Positions 63,512-64,000 of a stretch of DNA of 64,000 nt are shown here, in pieces. The position numbers and the translations under genes are program-made. The notes beneath the pieces were generated by a model. The model did no database searches. It worked only from the letters and a program-made list of their open reading frames with translations, and was not told where the DNA came from. The number at the start of each line of letters is the position of its first letter. Positions within the stretch are counted from its first letter, which is position 1. The stretch comes from Phnomibacter ginsenosidimutans (lineage in GTDB: Bacteria > Bacteroidota > Bacteroidia > Chitinophagales > Chitinophagaceae): NCBI RefSeq assembly GCF_009740285.1, contig NZ_CP046566.1:853501-917500 (forward strand), in the 5' to 3' direction.

Positions 63512-64000
63512 TCAGGAAACCATTAGTCCGTCTTTCATCAGCAACTTGCGGTCGCTCAAATTGGCGAGGGCTTCGTTGTGCGTCACTATCAAAAAAGTTT
63601 GGCCCAGCTGCTGGCGCAGGTCAAAAAATAGCTGGTGCAATTCTTGTGCATGCAGGCTATCGAGGTTGCCGGTTGGCTCATCTGCAAATACAATGGCTGG
63701 CTCATTGATGAGGGATCTTGCCACGGCAATACGTTGTTGCTCACCGCCCGACAATTGTGCCGGTTTGTGGTCTTTGCGATCTGTGAGGTCCAGTATTTTC
63801 AACAGTTCCAGTGCCTTGGCTTCTACCACTTGTTTGCTTTTGTTGCCAATCCAGCCGGGTATGCAAATGTTTTCCAAAGCGGTAAATTCTGGCAGCAGGT
63901 GATGAAACTGAAACACAAATCCAATATGCTCGTTGCGAAAATTCGCCAGTGCATTGCCCTTCAGTTGCGTTACTTCCTGCCCTTTGATGCGGATACTGCC
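63512..64000 (-). CDS. ABC transporter ATP-binding protein, LolD-like (5' end outside the window)
   Basis: The open frame enters from the window edge (reading GSIRIKGQEVTQLKGN) and ends at 63512. It has the Q-loop FVFQFHHLLPEFTALENICI, signature LSGGEQQRIAVARSL, Walker B AIVFADEPTGNLDS and H-loop FLIVTHNE. The Walker A part is missing beyond 64000. The FQFHHLLPEFTALEN segment is characteristic of LolD, the ATPase of lipoprotein release, so that is the likely assignment. Confidence 0.9.
   Translation of the reverse strand, partial: GSIRIKGQEVTQLKGNALANFRNEHIGFVFQFHHLLPEFTALENICIPGWIGNKSKQVVEAKALELLKILDLTDRKDHKPAQLSGGEQQRIAVARSLINEPAIVFADEPTGNLDSLHAQELHQLFFDLRQQLGQTFLIVTHNEALANLSDRKLLMKDGLMVS

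Overview
The window comes from a member of the Bacteroidota, most likely a Chitinophagaceae-like aerobe of moderate GC. The grounds are a PKD-repeat protein ending in a gliding-motility-associated (CHU_C, type IX secretion type B) domain followed directly by a PorP/SprF-family gene; an ExbB-ExbD-ExbD-TonB-TonB cluster; a 14-subunit Nuo operon with a short NuoG; start codons that mostly lack a Shine-Dalgarno sequence; and promoters of the Bacteroidota TTTG-N18/19-TAnnTTTG type (clear before grpE, hpt and tRNA-Ser).

Layout. 1-12.6 kb: housekeeping genes on both strands: a truncated secreted protein, a B12-binding radical SAM enzyme, grpE-dnaJ, a VWA protein, hpt, a glucosaminidase with LysM, a TPR-like protein, a CdsZ-type zinc ribbon protein and a Nif3 protein. 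12.9-20.4 kb: giant PKD protein, PorP/SprF and a GT39/ArnT-like membrane glycosyltransferase. 20.4-21.3 kb: tRNA-Ser(GCU), a four-helix-bundle (23S rRNA IVP family) gene, a partial tRNA-Pro copy interrupted by a perfect 18-bp palindrome, and the intact tRNA-Pro(UGG). 21.3-31.2 kb: MBL-fold protein, rlmN, thiolase, EamA transporter, hisS, protein tyrosine phosphatase, a small membrane protein with a PstS-like lipoprotein, and a TPR protein. 31.3-45.7 kb: nuoABCDEF-fkbM-GHIJKLMN, respiratory complex I with a methyltransferase gene embedded between nuoF and nuoG. 45.8-49.9 kb: ABC permease and a large zinc metalloprotease. 50.3-54.9 kb: energy-transduction cluster for TonB-dependent outer-membrane transport. 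55-64 kb: mnmE, a sulfatase/formylglycine-generating-enzyme locus with a broken esterase/sulfatase junction, gatC, two ABC ATPases and a PduO-type adenosyltransferase.

Quality. About fifteen genes carry single-base frameshifts, including nuoA (two), nuoE, nuoF (two) and nuoL. Insertions and deletions are mixed and only some lie in homopolymers, and the reading resumes perfectly in the other frame. This looks much more like residual long-read indel error than gene decay, so I annotate these genes as whole CDSs and give the position of each break. The esterase/sulfatase junction at 57.25-57.40 kb is different: sequence is missing there, and I call the two remnants pseudogenes.

The most unusual signals are non-coding: the palindrome-interrupted tRNA-Pro copy, and several families of word-like degenerate repeats (AACCACxAAG..., CTGCCAAC...CAAAC, GCACATT...). 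These sit between genes, at the 5' edge of the radical SAM reading frame, and in frame inside hisS. I did not see a complete novel multi-gene system.
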